Shown piece after piece: positions 10,416 through 17,877 of a stretch of 64,000 bases of DNA. The stretch's first letter is position 1. Every line of letters begins with the position of its first letter. The DNA comes from an uncultured Muribaculaceae bacterium (GTDB lineage Bacteria; Bacteroidota; Bacteroidia; Bacteroidales; Muribaculaceae). The stretch lies in NCBI GenBank assembly GCA_910584125.1, contig CAJTXU010000014.1, positions 1 through 64,000 on the forward strand. The letters are read 5' to 3'. Position numbers and translations under genes: made by a program. The notes beneath the pieces are model-generated. The model was not told the origin of the DNA and made no database searches. It saw nothing but the letters and a program-made list of their open reading frames with translations.

Positions 10416-10460
10416 AGAGCGGTTGCCCGGAATTCCCGGGCAGCCGCTCTCTGCGTTTTC
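10416..10460 (+). terminator. Hairpin terminator after the relic
   Basis: AGAGCGG (10416-10422) pairs with CCGCTCT (10444-10450), extended inward by TGCCCGG with CCGGGCA, and followed by a T-rich CTGCGTTTTC. It resembles the terminator at 9953, so the two secreted genes may have shared a recent ancestor at their 3' ends. Confidence 0.75.
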
Positions 10461-10494
10461 GGGCCGAAGAATGTCAGCAATATAGCCCGTCCGT

Positions 10495-10525
10495 TTTGAA
10501 TAGAGCGGTTTTTGTTGTAAATTTG
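10495..10525 (+). promoter_or_regulatory. Bacteroidetes promoter for the LuxR-type gene
   Basis: TTTG at 10495-10498, a 19-bp spacer, and TAAATTTG at 10518-10525 give a full consensus match. The predicted start near 10532 leaves a leader of only about 15 nt before the ATG at 10547. Confidence 0.85.
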
Positions 10526-10546
10526 CACTGCGTGTAAACTGATGAT

Positions 10547-11320
10547 ATGGACATACTTCGAAAGGAACTCAACGACATATATTCCGCCCAGCGTCTCGGG
10601 CTCGAGCTGCTTCCTTCGGCCGGTCTCACCGAGGTGAGGGAGATGGCGGCAGCTGTCGTGAAGGCGACCGACGCCTGTGCGGTCATAACCGATGCGTCGT
10701 GCGACCGGTGTTACATATATTCGGGACGATTCGGCGAGCTGATGGGCTTTTCCGATCGCACTCCTTCATGTGTGACGGCAGATTCAAGCGATGAGGACGT
10801 GATATACAACCGCATCCATCCCGAAGACCTCGTCGACAAGAGAATGCTCGAATATGAATATTTCAAGAGAGTCGGCGCCATGGATCCCGAAGGCAGGATG
10901 CACACCCGCGCCACGTGCTGCCTGAGGATGAAAGACCGCGCGGGCGCTTACAGATATATCGACAACAGTACCCGGGTGGCCCGGTTATCGCCCCGGGGCA
11001 AGATTTGGCTGATACTCTGCCTTTATGACCTTGCCCCCGAGCAGCATGGAGACGAAGGAATAACTCCGCGCATCGTCGACAGCGCGACCGGCGAGATCTC
11101 ATCGCTCTCGTTCGAGGCCGGACGCCGGCACATCCTGACCGAAAGGGAAAAGCAGATAATGCGTCTCATCCAGCAGGGCCGCGCGAGCAAGCAGATAGCG
11201 GCTGCGCTCGGCATCAGCGTCAACACGGTCAACCGGCACCGGCAGAACATCATCTCCAAGCTGAGTGTCGGCAACAGCGTGGAGGCTATAACGGCAGCCA
11301 AAGCCATGCGGCTCCTGTAA
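10547..11320 (+). CDS. LuxR-family transcriptional regulator with sensor-like N-terminus
   Basis: This 257-residue protein ends in a LuxR/FixJ-type helix-turn-helix (about residues 193-257: LTEREKQIMRLIQQGRASKQ, then the recognition helix ISVNTVNRHRQNI). The first 180 residues have no receiver aspartate pattern and look like a PAS-type fold, with aromatic and charged segments (NRIHPEDLVDKRMLEYEYF). A PAS-LuxR architecture is common among Bacteroidales regulators. It is a stand-alone gene with its own promoter, just upstream of the amylase-like gene, which has a separate promoter. Control of that gene is possible but unproven. Ligand and targets are unknown. Confidence 0.85.
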   Translation: MDILRKELNDIYSAQRLGLELLPSAGLTEVREMAAAVVKATDACAVITDASCDRCYIYSGRFGELMGFSDRTPSCVTADSSDEDVIYNRIHPEDLVDKRMLEYEYFKRVGAMDPEGRMHTRATCCLRMKDRAGAYRYIDNSTRVARLSPRGKIWLILCLYDLAPEQHGDEGITPRIVDSATGEISSLSFEAGRRHILTEREKQIMRLIQQGRASKQIAAALGISVNTVNRHRQNIISKLSVGNSVEAITAAKAMRLL

Positions 11321-11360
11321 CCGGGAGGTGAAGCGGTTGCGTCATGGTTATTTTTGACTA

Positions 11361-11391
11361 TTGACAGAGGCGTGTCATTACATTAACTTTG
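11361..11391 (+). promoter_or_regulatory. Promoter of the amylase-like gene
   Basis: TAACTTTG at 11384-11391 matches the -7 consensus. A TTG at 11361-11363 lies 20 bp upstream as the -33 element. The ATG at 11408 is only about 10 nt beyond the expected start, so the leader is very short. Confidence 0.75.
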
Positions 11392-11407
11392 CGGAAAAAA
11401 TCATGCA

Positions 11408-13504
11408 ATGAATGTAAAAAGCACTCTTCTGACTATGGCGCTTGGCGGTGCGGCAATGGTATCGGCAGCCACCGCCAGACCTTTCTCCTGGGACGGGGCG
11501 ACCGTCTATTTCGTGATAACCGACCGCTTTGCAAACGGCGATACCGCCAACGACGTCAACTACGGCCGCATCACCGACTATGGCAGCGAACGCCTGAATG
11601 CCGCGACATTCCATGGAGGCGACTTCAAGGGAATGCTCGCGAAGGCACGCGAGGGATACTTCACCGACCTCGGCGTCGATGTGGTGTGGATGACCGACGT
11701 TTACGAACAGATACATGGCTGGATGTCGGGCTCGGGCCCTGTCAATGACTTCCCGCATTATGGTTACCACGGCTATTATCCGCTTGACTACACGCAGATA
11801 GACAGGAACTACGGCACTGCCGACGAGTTTCGCGAACTTGTCGACACGTTGCATTCCCAAGGCATACGTGTCATGCTCGGCGCCAACCTCAACGACCCCG
11901 GTTATCCCACTCTGCTCGACGCCGTGCAATACGGGTTCGCCGATACCGGCCTCACCGCGCGGGAGGCCGCCCGGCATATCCCTGAATGGAATTTCGACGA
12001 CTTTTTCGCCGGAAGGCTCGGCTGGAAAGGGTGGTATGACCGAGGATGGATACGTATGCCGGACGAAGACTGGGACGAAAGTGATCCTTTGGAGGCGACA
12101 CTCTACGGGATGCCCGACTTCAAGGATGAAAGCGACACGCCGGTGAAGATTCCCGACTTCCTGAAGCGCAAGTGGAAAGGGGAGGGGAAGAGCAACGACG
12201 CGTGGGTCAATCCCTCCGCTCGCGGACTGCGCAAGGACCGCGACTGGTCGCCGATGCAATACGTCATCGCCTGGATATCGTCATGGGTCGAGGAATTCGG
12301 CATCGACGGCTTCCGCTGTGACATAGTCGAGAACGTCCGTCTCAATCGCTGGAAAGAGCTGAACGAAGCCTGCGACGCAGCACTCGGCCGCTGGAGGGAA
12401 GCACATCCCGACGACCCGGCCTCGAAATGGACCGACCGATTCTACATGACCGGCGACTACGACAACGCCTCGATCGACTACAAGCCGGAATATGCCGCCG
12501 CAGGATTCTCGAGTCTTGTCAACTTCCACTTCCCGAAGCATGGTGACCTGGACGGTATCGTCTACACCTGGCAGACTTATGCCGACAGTCTTGCCGCGCA
12601 TTCAGGCTGGCATCCTTTCAGCTATCTCAACAACTCCTACCATCGCGACGCCGACATGGATAATATGGCCGACTGCGTCACGACACTTCTGCTCGCGCCG
12701 GGTGCGGTACAGCTCTTCTACGGCGACGAGACAGGCCGCAGACTGAGTGACGCAAGATATAACGTAGATAGCAACCAGGCCTTCCGTTCCGACATGAACT
12801 GGAATGACATTGACACCACACTGTTGGCCCATGTGTCGCGCCTTGGCCGCATGCGCCGCGACCATCCGGCCATAGCCCGGGGCCGTCAGACAATAATCGA
12901 TAACCATACCGTCTTCCGTCAGGCAGGTGATGACAGGGTCGTCATTCATGTGAAAGCCGGGTCCGGACGCCCCATTGCTGTGGCTCCCTTCTTCCCCGAC
13001 GGCACAGTCCTTACCGAACTTGTCACAGGCCGGAAGGCCACAGTCATCGACGGCGGCATTTCATTCCCGAGTTATCTGGACGGCATAGCAGTCTTATGCG
13101 AGTCGCAGGTTTTCAGTCCTTCAGAGTTGGTCGCAAGGTTTTTTGAAGAAGGATATACCAAAAAGAACTATGGATTCATAATGGAATGTGTGGCGGACGA
13201 CTACATCGATCACAGTCCGGCAAACGCGAGAGGCAATGCCGACGCAGTCGCTATTCTGAAAACGGTGGCCGGTCAGTTTTCGGAGCTGAACGTCAAGATT
13301 CTCGACATATCAGGGTCGGGAGACATGGCATCCGCGCGAATACGGTTTCAAGGCATCCACACCGGCGAATGCATGGGAATCGCGCCCACAGGGAGGCATA
13401 TAGAATTCGAGGCAATCGAGAACTTCAGAGTCTCCGACGGAAAGATTGTGGAGTCCTGGGGTTACTGGCCCGACACCGAAATAATGCGTCAAATGACAGA
13501 ATAA
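11408..13504 (+). CDS. GH13 alpha-amylase-family protein fused to a SnoaL-like domain
   Basis: This 698-residue protein has a signal peptide (residues 1-22). Residues about 24-550 form a GH13 (alpha-amylase) domain of the periplasmic MalS-like kind. The fold signatures FVITDRFANGD, GIDGFRCDIVENV (nucleophile Asp305) and LLLAPGAVQLFYGDETGR are clear. Two other catalytic positions differ from the family: the acid/base position reads YMTGDYDN (Asp350 in place of the usual Glu), and the usual HD of the third motif reads NNSYHRDAD (His412-Arg-Asp414). Residues about 565-690 form a SnoaL/ester-cyclase-like domain (VARFFEEGYTKKNYGFIMEC ... FRVSDGKIVESW). This is an unusual fusion. It is presumably periplasmic; activity on starch is uncertain. 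Confidence 0.82.
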   Translation: MNVKSTLLTMALGGAAMVSAATARPFSWDGATVYFVITDRFANGDTANDVNYGRITDYGSERLNAATFHGGDFKGMLAKAREGYFTDLGVDVVWMTDVYEQIHGWMSGSGPVNDFPHYGYHGYYPLDYTQIDRNYGTADEFRELVDTLHSQGIRVMLGANLNDPGYPTLLDAVQYGFADTGLTAREAARHIPEWNFDDFFAGRLGWKGWYDRGWIRMPDEDWDESDPLEATLYGMPDFKDESDTPVKIPDFLKRKWKGEGKSNDAWVNPSARGLRKDRDWSPMQYVIAWISSWVEEFGIDGFRCDIVENVRLNRWKELNEACDAALGRWREAHPDDPASKWTDRFYMTGDYDNASIDYKPEYAAAGFSSLVNFHFPKHGDLDGIVYTWQTYADSLAAHSGWHPFSYLNNSYHRDADMDNMADCVTTLLLAPGAVQLFYGDETGRRLSDARYNVDSNQAFRSDMNWNDIDTTLLAHVSRLGRMRRDHPAIARGRQTIIDNHTVFRQAGDDRVVIHVKAGSGRPIAVAPFFPDGTVLTELVTGRKATVIDGGISFPSYLDGIAVLCESQVFSPSELVARFFEEGYTKKNYGFIMECVADDYIDHSPANARGNADAVAILKTVAGQFSELNVKILDISGSGDMASARIRFQGIHTGECMGIAPTGRHIEFEAIENFRVSDGKIVESWGYWPDTEIMRQMTE

Positions 13505-13604
13505 CCGATGCCAACGGCACTTCTCCTCAATTGTATAGTTTATTGTTCATGTCAGTCGGCCTGCGAAGCCGTAACCTGATTCTCCGAAGGCGTTGGTTGA
13601 CAAA

Positions 13605-13884
13605 TGAAAAAGCGTGGAGAATCTTACCGGTGCCTGTCTCTCCCACAGAGGCTTCTCGCATTGCCTACCACGAAAGACAAGCAACCGAGAAACCCACGCC
13701 GATGTGTATGACAATGCCCTGCCGTCACCGGCAGAACATATGGATACATACCCATAGGCATCTACGGCTGCGGCTTTCCTGTCGTGGTGAAATTTTGCGA
13801 GAATTCCTATGGGACAAGAACGCGCATCTGTAAACGCTCTTCCAAAATGAAGAACCCACCTCCGGCATTATTCGGCGTGGATTC
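13605..13884 (-). ncRNA. Candidate structured noncoding RNA
   Basis: No convincing gene fills 13505-14140. The minus strand holds a consensus promoter (13890-13920), then about 280 nt with many long stems. These are GAAGAA...TTCTTC at the 5' end (13846-13884 region), CCTATGGG/CCCATAGG, CTGCCG/CGGCAG, TTCTCG (13653-13658) with CGAGAA (13686-13691), GCCT/AGGC (13632-13652), and a closing stem GCGTGG (13612-13617) with CCACGC (13694-13699). The closing stem is followed on the minus strand by a five-U tract (13607-13611), as in an intrinsic terminator. A competing 8-bp stem, GATTCTCC (13578-13585) with GGAGAATC (13616-13623), could switch the 3' end. The promoter-plus-terminator layout recalls orphan RNAs such as Bacteroidales-1, but no family is assigned. 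Confidence 0.55.
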
Positions 13885-13889
13885 TTCTA

Positions 13890-13920
13890 CAAAATTATAA
13901 AATCATTTATTCAATTCAAG
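13890..13920 (-). promoter_or_regulatory. Minus-strand promoter for the candidate RNA
   Basis: On the minus strand CTTG (13917-13920), a 19-bp spacer and TAATTTTG (13890-13897) match the Bacteroidetes consensus. The expected start is near 13884. No open reading frame with a good start follows, so the transcript is probably noncoding. Confidence 0.7.
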
Positions 13921-14078
13921 ATACCATTAAACATTTTAAGCAATTTTAACGCATAACGATGTGCGTTTGTTCATAAGTGGCTTCGAACAATCAATGCGCA
14001 TATAGAATGGATCTGGCCCCGGTGCGTGAAGTCCTGCAATTTATTTTGCCGGATTGCGGGAGTTTCGGAATAATTTGT

Positions 14079-14086
14079 TACCTTTG
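14079..14086 (+). promoter_or_regulatory. -7 box of the BACON-like gene
   Basis: TACCTTTG matches TAnnTTTG. The nearest TTG (14054-14056) is 22 bp upstream, so the -33 element is weak or unusually spaced. The leader would be about 48 nt. Confidence 0.55.
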
Positions 14087-14140
14087 CAGGAACAAGCGCT
14101 TTGCCGCTTCTCGACATTTGATTCCTAACACCAGAAACGT

Positions 14141-15166
14141 ATGAACAACGACCTGTCTAAGCTGCCGGTTCCGTCAGGACAAAATCCGATGCCGTCAGGC
14201 AATATTCCTGTGCCGTCCGGTCATAATCCGGGGGCGGTGCCTCCGCCGTTTGACCCTACCCTGTTGAAGGATGATCCGCGGGTTGCGTCCGGAAAGAAAA
14301 AGAGGGGGAACCGCCTCGCGGTGACGCTGTCCATCGTCGCCGGCACGCTCGTGGTCGGCGGTGGGATCGCTCTGGCGGTCTGGTGGCTCAACCGCGACTA
14401 TAAGGTCACCCCTTCGGCTCTAACACTTGAATCGGAAGGGGGTGAGGTCCGTTTTCATGTCGAAGGACCCGGGGGCTGGGAAGTCCAGAGCACACCCAGA
14501 TCGTGGGTATATCTCAGCAAGCAGGGAGACTATCTGGTCTGCTCGGCGTCGGAAAACAATGATTTCGAGCGTCGCGACACCATCCGGATCGGCAACGGCA
14601 GGAAGTCGTGCCGTGTCGTGCTGGTGCAGGAAAGCGGGGCGTTCGTTGCGACGCCCTCTGTACAGGACGTCCCGCCAGGAGGCGGGACGTTCAGATATGC
14701 CATCGGCGGCCAGGAAGGCTGGCGGATAGAACAAGGCCCCGAAGGGTGGGGCTCCGCTTTCAGAGAAGAGAACTATCTGGTGTGGACGGTCGACGAGAAT
14801 CATGGTGACCGGCGCTCGGACTACGTCGTATTGCGCAACGGCAACAAGACACTGATGGTCGGCCTCAATCAGGAGGCGGCGTTGCGTGCCAGCCAGACGA
14901 GTCTCACCGCAGGCGGCAGCGAACACACCTCATACATCACAATCACCGGACCGCACGACTGGAGTTGCCGCTCGACCTCGTACTGGCTCGACGTCGAGCG
15001 AGAAGGCGACCGCATAAAGCTCGACTTCGACAAGAATGACGAAAGCGAGCGGCGCGAGTGCGAGGTGGTGGTCACCGGCGGCGGTCAGGAACTCCGCATC
15101 TCCGTGACGCAGAACAAGTACTCTTCCGGCGGCGGGTACTACTTCAATCCCTACTGGGGCTGGTGA
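14141..15166 (+). CDS. Membrane-anchored protein with BACON-like repeats
   Basis: This 341-residue protein has a proline-rich cytoplasmic N-terminus with a repeated PVPSGQNPMPSGN-type motif (residues 5-45). One transmembrane helix follows (about 57-87, LAVTLSIVAGTLVVGGGIAL). Then come three Ig-like segments of the BACON kind (PSALTLESEGGEVRFHVEG, VQDVPPGGGTFRYAIGG, SQTSLTAGGSEHTSYITITG), each with the WxVxS/W pattern and ending in a VVLVQES or VSVTQNK type strand. BACON domains often bind polysaccharide or mucin-like ligands. Here the protein is inner-membrane anchored rather than a lipoprotein, so a periplasmic binding or scaffolding role is inferred. It faces the big minus-strand operon convergently. 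Confidence 0.75.
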   Translation: MNNDLSKLPVPSGQNPMPSGNIPVPSGHNPGAVPPPFDPTLLKDDPRVASGKKKRGNRLAVTLSIVAGTLVVGGGIALAVWWLNRDYKVTPSALTLESEGGEVRFHVEGPGGWEVQSTPRSWVYLSKQGDYLVCSASENNDFERRDTIRIGNGRKSCRVVLVQESGAFVATPSVQDVPPGGGTFRYAIGGQEGWRIEQGPEGWGSAFREENYLVWTVDENHGDRRSDYVVLRNGNKTLMVGLNQEAALRASQTSLTAGGSEHTSYITITGPHDWSCRSTSYWLDVEREGDRIKLDFDKNDESERRECEVVVTGGGQELRISVTQNKYSSGGGYYFNPYWGW

Positions 15167-15181
15167 TCATCGGACTCTGTG

Positions 15182-15346
15182 CTATATCAGCGAGAGGAGG
15201 GCGGAGATGATGATGATCACGCCGAGAACCTTGAGGATCGTGGCCACGACGCCTCGGATGTTGAGCCACGCCGGTACGCGGTCGATCAGAAGCCAGCCTA
15301 TTATGCACTGAACGGCGGCGCCTATCAATGATGATACTGTTATCAT
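15182..15346 (-). CDS. Small (54-residue) membrane protein
   Basis: A short open frame reads MITVSSLIGAAVQCIIGWLL ... ending SALLSLI, with two hydrophobic stretches separated by a short loop (DRVPAWLNIRG). It looks like a transglycosylase-associated/YeaQ-type small membrane protein, but it is too short to assign firmly. It lies 65 bp beyond the stop of the last large operon gene on the same strand and may be co-transcribed. Confidence 0.6.
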   Translation of the reverse strand: MITVSSLIGAAVQCIIGWLLIDRVPAWLNIRGVVATILKVLGVIIIISALLSLI

Positions 15347-15376
15347 AAGTCGGAAAATTTCAATTTGTTACAAAAA

Positions 15377-15428
15377 TCATAGGTTGATTATGTGGACGTC
15401 AGGTCTCATAGTCATAGGTTGATTATGT
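15377..15428. repeat. Direct repeat duplicating the last codons of a gene
   Basis: TCATAGGTTGATTATGT occurs at 15377-15393 and again at 15412-15428, 35 bp apart. The second copy encodes the C-terminal YIINL-stop of the gene ending at 15412. The first is therefore a duplicate of that gene end in the spacer. Confidence 0.8.
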
Positions 15429-16131
15429 AGCCGGAGGCGTCGCATACGCTTTCGGTCGGGACCCTCGAATTGCGCAGCCTCAGTCGGCCGGACGAGGCTA
15501 TCACCATGCGTCTGAACCCGAGCGGGTCGGGGAGTCCCGCGGCGTTGACGAGATGCACGTAATTGTCCTGGTCGGCATAGAGCACCCCGCCGTCGGTCTC
15601 GAAAACGCGTGTCGCGCCCGGCAATGTGTTGATGTCGCCCGTCTCGGAGTCGAAGGTGATGAACGTCCCCCCGGGTTTGCGGGCCCAGATGAACCTCGTC
15701 ATCGCGTTGAGCGACACCTCGGCGTAGCGGCACGCGAAAATCTCCCGCTTCATCGGGATGCCGTAAAGGCCTTCGCATTCCCCGGCCCTGAACAGCAGTC
15801 CTCCCCACAGCGGGTCGGTCTCCACGCCGTCGTATTCGCATGGCACGACCTCGCGTGGATTGTCGTCGATGATCCAGGCTCCGTGCCTGTCGCAGATCGA
15901 CACCTCCGCCACCAGGCAGCTGCCGGCGTCGACGATGCGGACGTTGTCGTAGACAGGGGGCACGGCGACGCACGGAGTCCCTGCGCCCTCGATCGTCACG
16001 CCCTGCCAGCCGTTGCGTTCCGCCACCGACGCGTGGCGCGTCCGGCTCAGCGCGTTCAGCGGATCGAACCGGGCGTCGCGGTCCACATCCATGCGGAAGG
16101 CGATCTCTTCGCGTATCTCGTCAATATTCAT
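15412..16131 (-). CDS. Hypothetical protein with WG-like repeats
   Basis: This 239-residue protein has no signal peptide. The middle contains repeated aromatic/glycine segments (VPPVYDNVRIVDAG, DRHGAWIIDDNPREVVPCEY, GLYGIPMKREIFACRY) that resemble degenerate WG/KWG beta-propeller-like repeats. No catalytic motif is visible. Its start overlaps the stop of the preceding gene by 11 bases, so it belongs to the same minus-strand operon as the ATPases and tubulin-like gene. A cytoplasmic protein-protein interaction role is the most that can be inferred. Confidence 0.6.
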   Translation of the reverse strand: MNIDEIREEIAFRMDVDRDARFDPLNALSRTRHASVAERNGWQGVTIEGAGTPCVAVPPVYDNVRIVDAGSCLVAEVSICDRHGAWIIDDNPREVVPCEYDGVETDPLWGGLLFRAGECEGLYGIPMKREIFACRYAEVSLNAMTRFIWARKPGGTFITFDSETGDINTLPGATRVFETDGGVLYADQDNYVHLVNAAGLPDPLGFRRMVIASSGRLRLRNSRVPTESVCDASGYIINL

Positions 16132-16831
16132 CGTAAAGCGTCATATAGTCCAACAGTTTGCGCAACACGAACGTCGAGACCCCGTAGGATGCGACAAGGT
16201 CCATCGTGCCCTCCGTGTCACCGTCGATTCGGCGGCGCGTATGCCGGTCGATAAGCTCGTTGTACAGCCGCAGGATGTTGCCCGGACCGCGTGAGATATA
16301 TTCCATATTCAGGGCCACACGGTCTATGGCCCGGTGGAACGGTGAAGGGAGTTCTATCCTGATCAGGTCGGGGACAATCGCGCGTCTCGCGAGTTCGAGC
16401 GGATCGCTGTCATTCAGTTCATAGCTCTCCGGAATGTCGACGATGCCGAGCGGTAGGGGAGGCGTCTGTCGCAACGGGTCCTTCAGCAGCGCGAGCCAAC
16501 GCCCTTCGGTGAGCTTGAGAAGCTCGGCCTCGGTCTTCTCCCCGCCCGCTTCATGACCGCGCACCGAAACGCATTCACCCGGCATGACGGCGTCAAGCGG
16601 GAGTCGGCGCCATTCGTCATAGACGGGGGTGTAGCAGACCGTCTGGTCGAGAAACCGACCGATTTCATCTTCATAGACGGCATGGCCGGCGCGGTCGCAC
16701 CTCAGTATGATCTCCGAGGCGTCCTCGGCCGAGAACGACACGTCAAAAGAATATTTCCGTGACCTCGCGTCGAAACGGAGGCCACGAAAACATTTCTGAT
16801 ATATCGCCGAAGCTACGAAGTTATTTACCAC
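16121..16831 (-). CDS. Hypothetical protein of the ATPase/tubulin operon
   Basis: This 236-residue soluble protein is not assigned to a known family. The best start is a GTG at 16829-16831, overlapping the protease stop by 11 bases, which suggests translational coupling. It is mixed alpha/beta, with a charged helical C-terminal half (IDRVALNMEYISRG, TFVLRKLLDYMTLYDEY) and no signal peptide, membrane segment or recognisable active site. Overlap at both ends with neighbouring genes argues that it is a true member of the operon. Confidence 0.6.
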   Translation of the reverse strand: MVNNFVASAIYQKCFRGLRFDARSRKYSFDVSFSAEDASEIILRCDRAGHAVYEDEIGRFLDQTVCYTPVYDEWRRLPLDAVMPGECVSVRGHEAGGEKTEAELLKLTEGRWLALLKDPLRQTPPLPLGIVDIPESYELNDSDPLELARRAIVPDLIRIELPSPFHRAIDRVALNMEYISRGPGNILRLYNELIDRHTRRRIDGDTEGTMDLVASYGVSTFVLRKLLDYMTLYDEY

Positions 16832-17864
16832 CGTATTTCAGTCCTTCGCGGTCGAGTACTTCGCGGACATGCAGGATGTCGATGCCGTAGTTGGTGTTCT
16901 GCATCGTCTTGTCGCCCATCTCATGGACGGCATATACCAGGCCGTTGGGCAGACAGACGGGGCCGCCGCTGTTTCCGCCGTTGGTCGGGATGGTGTACTG
17001 CATCACGGTCACGCCTCGGTTCTCATACGGATCCTCGCGATAGGCGGCCACCTGGCCACCGCCGCTGAACGAGGCCGTAAGACCGTGCGGGTTGCCGAGG
17101 GTCGCGCAATAGTCGCCCTGCTTGGCATGTCGGTCGGCGAGATTGAAATAGGGCACTTCCTCGTCCTTGTCGAGATCGACGGTGAAGATAGTGATGTCGA
17201 GCGTCGGGTTGGTCCAGTCGACGCGCTTGATGCCGCGGCGCTTGGTGGTGTAGACCTTGGCGTCGTCGGGATCGTCGCTGTAGAGCCATACGACTCCGTT
17301 GGCGTCGGCGAGGACATGGTTGTTGGTGACGGCGAGGCCCTGGTCGTTGATGAAGAAACCGGTGCCTATGCCGCCGGGCACCTCGATGAGGAAGGTGCGC
17401 TGCTTCATGTAGAGGGCCAGGTCGGGAATCTCCGTCACGGATTTGTCTTTCTTGACCAGCGCGAGGTAGTTGTCGAGCGAGTCGGTGACGAATTCCGGGC
17501 TCCAGACATCCATGCGGTATTGGTCGATGATCTGCGTGTTGAGGCAGACGTCGTCCTTTTCGGGGCGTATGACATATCTGTGGACCTCGGAGTCGACGTC
17601 CTCGATTTCCTCGCCGTCCTGATCCTGGACGAGGATGACCTCCTCGCCGATGCAGTTGTTGCGCACAAACTGCTCGGCCTGCTTGGAGCCGTCCTTGATG
17701 CCGAGCATCTTGACGCGCAGTCCGGTGGTCATGATGAGGGTGTTGCCCTCCACGTCCTCCACTATGTAATTCTCGCCTTCGCCGCCTCCGCCACACGAAT
17801 TGAGCGCTGCAGTGGCCGCGGCTATGGCGGCCGCGGCCAACAGAATGAGAGTTGCTTTTTTCAT
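16821..17864 (-). CDS. Trypsin-like serine protease, lipoprotein, with SNase-like N-terminal part
   Basis: The protein has 347 residues from ATG 17864, chosen because it gives a lipoprotein signal peptide with lipobox Cys24 (AALNSCGGGG). The catalytic triad of a trypsin/HtrA-like fold is visible: His183 in VTNNHVLAD, Asp223 in NPTLDITIF and Ser299 in NGGNSGGPV. No PDZ domain follows, unlike HtrA/DegP. Residues about 32-100 (VEDVEGNTLIMTTGLRVKML ... AEQFVRNNCIGEEVIL) resemble a staphylococcal-nuclease-type beta-barrel without obvious catalytic Arg/Glu residues. The protein is probably membrane-tethered in the periplasm and lies in the operon with the ATPases, tubulin-like and vWA genes, where it may process a partner. 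Confidence 0.8.
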   Translation of the reverse strand: MKKATLILLAAAAIAAATAALNSCGGGGEGENYIVEDVEGNTLIMTTGLRVKMLGIKDGSKQAEQFVRNNCIGEEVILVQDQDGEEIEDVDSEVHRYVIRPEKDDVCLNTQIIDQYRMDVWSPEFVTDSLDNYLALVKKDKSVTEIPDLALYMKQRTFLIEVPGGIGTGFFINDQGLAVTNNHVLADANGVVWLYSDDPDDAKVYTTKRRGIKRVDWTNPTLDITIFTVDLDKDEEVPYFNLADRHAKQGDYCATLGNPHGLTASFSGGGQVAAYREDPYENRGVTVMQYTIPTNGGNSGGPVCLPNGLVYAVHEMGDKTMQNTNYGIDILHVREVLDREGLKYGGK

Positions 17865-17877
17865 TTTCAATGAGTTG

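Noticed and set aside
10010..10528. Minus-strand frame across the relic and terminators
   Set aside because: It crosses two hairpin terminators and a promoter of the other strand, and shows no family resemblance.
13186..13833. Plus-strand frame continuing past the amylase-like gene
   Set aside because: It starts inside that gene in another frame, and beyond 13504 it lies over the structured minus-strand RNA candidate; no start signal or domain.
15377..15973. Second frame sharing the end of the 239-residue gene
   Set aside because: An arginine-rich shadow frame; only the direct repeat at its end is real.
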